A stretch of 64,000 nucleotides of DNA from Kaistia sp. 32K (GTDB lineage: Bacteria; Pseudomonadota; Alphaproteobacteria; Rhizobiales; Kaistiaceae), in assembly GCF_016629525.1 (NCBI RefSeq), contig NZ_AP024269.1, positions 4,476,001-4,540,000 of the forward strand, read 5' to 3'. A program made the translations under genes and the position numbers. This document shows positions 62,687-64,000 of this stretch, piece after piece. Every line of letters starts with the position of its first letter. Position 1 is the first letter of the stretch. The notes under the pieces were generated by a model that saw only the letters and a program-made list of their open reading frames with translations, did no database searches and was not told where the DNA came from.

Positions 62687-62852
62687 CCCCTATCGCCTCG
62701 CTCGGGAGGCTCGTTACGTATTTCCACGGGGGGAGCGTACCGTATTTGTACGCTTGGAACCTCTGTTATTGCGTGATTAGCATCCATCCACTTCCGTCCA
62801 CCACAGTTCAACTGCCAGGGTGATGAAGGTTCACCATCATCCGGGAAAAGCC

Positions 62853-62870
62853 CCGCAGCGCCGTCTGCGG
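62853..62870 (+). promoter_or_regulatory. Small hairpin in the leader of the DUF1254 gene
   Basis: CCGCAG / CTGCGG with a 6-base loop lies 32 bases before the GTG start. Another inverted repeat, GCGTAC (62735-62740) and GTACGC (62748-62753), lies nearer the kinase. Either could be a regulatory site; neither matches a site I know. Confidence 0.3.
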
Positions 62871-62901
62871 TTGATATGAATATCCATCTCGGAGGTATGT
62901 C

Positions 62902-64000
62902 GTGGCTCGACGAGCTCTTCGTGACTTTCTCAAATCTGCGGTTTTCGGTCTCGTGATGACCTCGGCGGTCGGCGGCGCGCACGCCCAGCCGACCCTTTCT
63001 CCCGACGAGACCTATGCCCTCGCCAGGGATGCCTATCTCTACGCCTATCCGATCGTCTCCATGGACGTGACGATGCGGCAGGCGACGAATGTACCGGATG
63101 CGCAGACGATCAACTTGCGTGCCCCGGTCAACCGGTTCGCCCACGCGCGCGCCTATCCCGAGGCCGGCGAAAAGGATGTCGTCCGCTTCAACTTCGACAC
63201 GCTCTACTCGTTTGCCTGGCTCGATCTGGCGCCCGAGCCCATCATCGTTTCTGTGCCGGATACCCAGGGGCGGTATTACCTGCTGCCCATGCTGGACATG
63301 TGGACGGACGTCTTTGCCGTGATCGGCAGCCGCACGACGGGCACACAGGCTGGCGACTACGCGATTGTCGCGCCGGGCTGGACGGGCAGTTTGCCGGACG
63401 GCATGGCCCGGATCGTCGCGCCGACCTCTGCGGTCTGGATCATCGGCCGGACCAAGACGGACGGTCCGGCGGATTATGGCAATGTCCACAAGGTGCAGGA
63501 TGGCTACCGGCTAACGCCGTTGTCACAATGGGGCAAGGATCCCACCGCCCCCGCGCAGGCTTCCACCGACCCGACAATCGACGACAAGACGCCCCCGGTC
63601 GTTCAGGTCGACAATCTGGACGGCGTCGCGATGCTGACCCGGCTGGCCGATCTCCTGGCCAAGTACCCGCCGCATGCCAATGATCATCCGATCCTGTTAC
63701 GGCTGCGGGCGCTCGGCATCGAGCCAGGCAAGCCCTTCGACCCGTCGAAGCTCGATGAGCAGGCAATCTCCATCATCAACAAGGCGGCCAGCGAGACGCT
63801 GCAGGGCCTGCAGGCGGCCTGGGAACGCAGCGGCAAGGTGGTCAACGGCTGGACCATCCAGAACGACAATATCGGGACCTATGGCACGTCCTATCTCAAG
63901 CGCACGCTCGTCGCGAAGGGCGGGTTGGGTGCCAACCTGCCGGAGGATGCCGTCTATCCGACCGCCGCCTTCGATGGCGCGGGCGAGCCGCTGACGGGCG
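62902..64000 (+). CDS. DUF1254/DUF1214-type exported protein (partial, runs off right end)
   Basis: About 366 codons are present. The GTG at 62902 follows CGGAGG. A signal peptide (KSAVFGLVMTSAVGGAHAQ) precedes the DUF1254 domain: ARDAYLYAYPIVSMDVTMRQ, FNFDTLYSFAWLDL, YYLLPMLDMWTDVFAVIGSR, YAIVAPGW and WIIGRTKTDGPADYGNVHKV. The final residues visible (NDNIGTYGTSYLKRTLVAKG) begin the DUF1214-type part. Such envelope proteins are widespread, of unknown function. No stop is seen before the window ends. Confidence 0.9.
   Translation, partial: MARRALRDFLKSAVFGLVMTSAVGGAHAQPTLSPDETYALARDAYLYAYPIVSMDVTMRQATNVPDAQTINLRAPVNRFAHARAYPEAGEKDVVRFNFDTLYSFAWLDLAPEPIIVSVPDTQGRYYLLPMLDMWTDVFAVIGSRTTGTQAGDYAIVAPGWTGSLPDGMARIVAPTSAVWIIGRTKTDGPADYGNVHKVQDGYRLTPLSQWGKDPTAPAQASTDPTIDDKTPPVVQVDNLDGVAMLTRLADLLAKYPPHANDHPILLRLRALGIEPGKPFDPSKLDEQAISIINKAASETLQGLQAAWERSGKVVNGWTIQNDNIGTYGTSYLKRTLVAKGGLGANLPEDAVYPTAAFDGAGEPLTG

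Noticed and set aside
1..64000. CRISPR arrays, rRNA genes, intact insertion sequences
   Set aside because: I looked for regularly spaced repeats, conserved rRNA segments and transposase motifs on both strands and saw none.

Overview
The window is high-GC DNA with tightly packed, strongly codon-biased genes. It looks like a chromosomal segment of an alphaproteobacterium, most likely of the order Hyphomicrobiales (Rhizobiales). The grounds are an Omp2b/RopA-type porin, a DUF1344 protein, FixJ-type regulators paired with PAS kinases, a gadB-gadC-glsA acid-resistance block like that of Brucella microti, and a ~100-bp intergenic repeat of a kind I recall from this order. The genus cannot be fixed by eye. 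I found no tRNA, rRNA, CRISPR array or intact insertion sequence.

Layout. 1-5.2 kb (minus): a dipeptide/oligopeptide ABC importer (binding protein, two permeases, start of an ATPase) with a DAO-family FAD oxidoreductase upstream. 6-11.5 kb (plus): porin, glutamate decarboxylase, glutamate/GABA antiporter and glutaminase, a complete glutamine-to-GABA proton-consuming system. 11.5-12.1 kb: the first copy of a dispersed repeat and a short tyrosine-recombinase fragment. 12.1-17.6 kb (plus): a DeoR-type regulator, a CUT1 sugar importer without its ATPase, a glycerophosphodiester-phosphodiesterase-like enzyme and an inositol-monophosphatase-like enzyme. This resembles in logic the agrocinopine (acc) catabolic operon of Agrobacterium Ti plasmids, and it is the most interesting metabolic unit here. 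17.75-18.5 kb: an atypical L,D-transpeptidase-like lipoprotein.

18.8-31.8 kb (plus) is an iron region: an FbpABC ferric importer, then FecI sigma factor, FecR regulator, a TonB-dependent receptor with STN signalling domain, and a hydroxamate-type siderophore uptake and release set (FhuD-, FhuB-, FhuF- and FhuC-like). 32.2-42.5 kb: a FixJ-type regulator plus membrane PAS kinase (plus), a second peptide ABC importer with a fused double ATPase (minus), and a soluble kinase with five PAS domains (minus). 42.9-46.7 kb: esterase, short-chain dehydrogenase, NmrA-like protein and DUF1344 protein. 46.9-50.1 kb: a cyclic-nucleotide-binding MscS-type channel, DUF1810 protein, small GNAT protein and short histidine kinase. 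50.4-55.8 kb (plus): seven small hydrolase, oxidoreductase, cupin, GST and HD-domain genes, partly paralogous to the 43-46 kb group. 56.0-62.7 kb (minus): a PAS kinase followed by three response regulators, then a MASE1 kinase with a NarL-type regulator. A DUF1254 protein runs off the right end.

The recurrent themes are nutrient import (two peptide, one sugar, one ferric and one siderophore ABC system), acid and envelope stress, and dense two-component signalling: five histidine kinases and five response regulators, with three kinases clearly paralogous.
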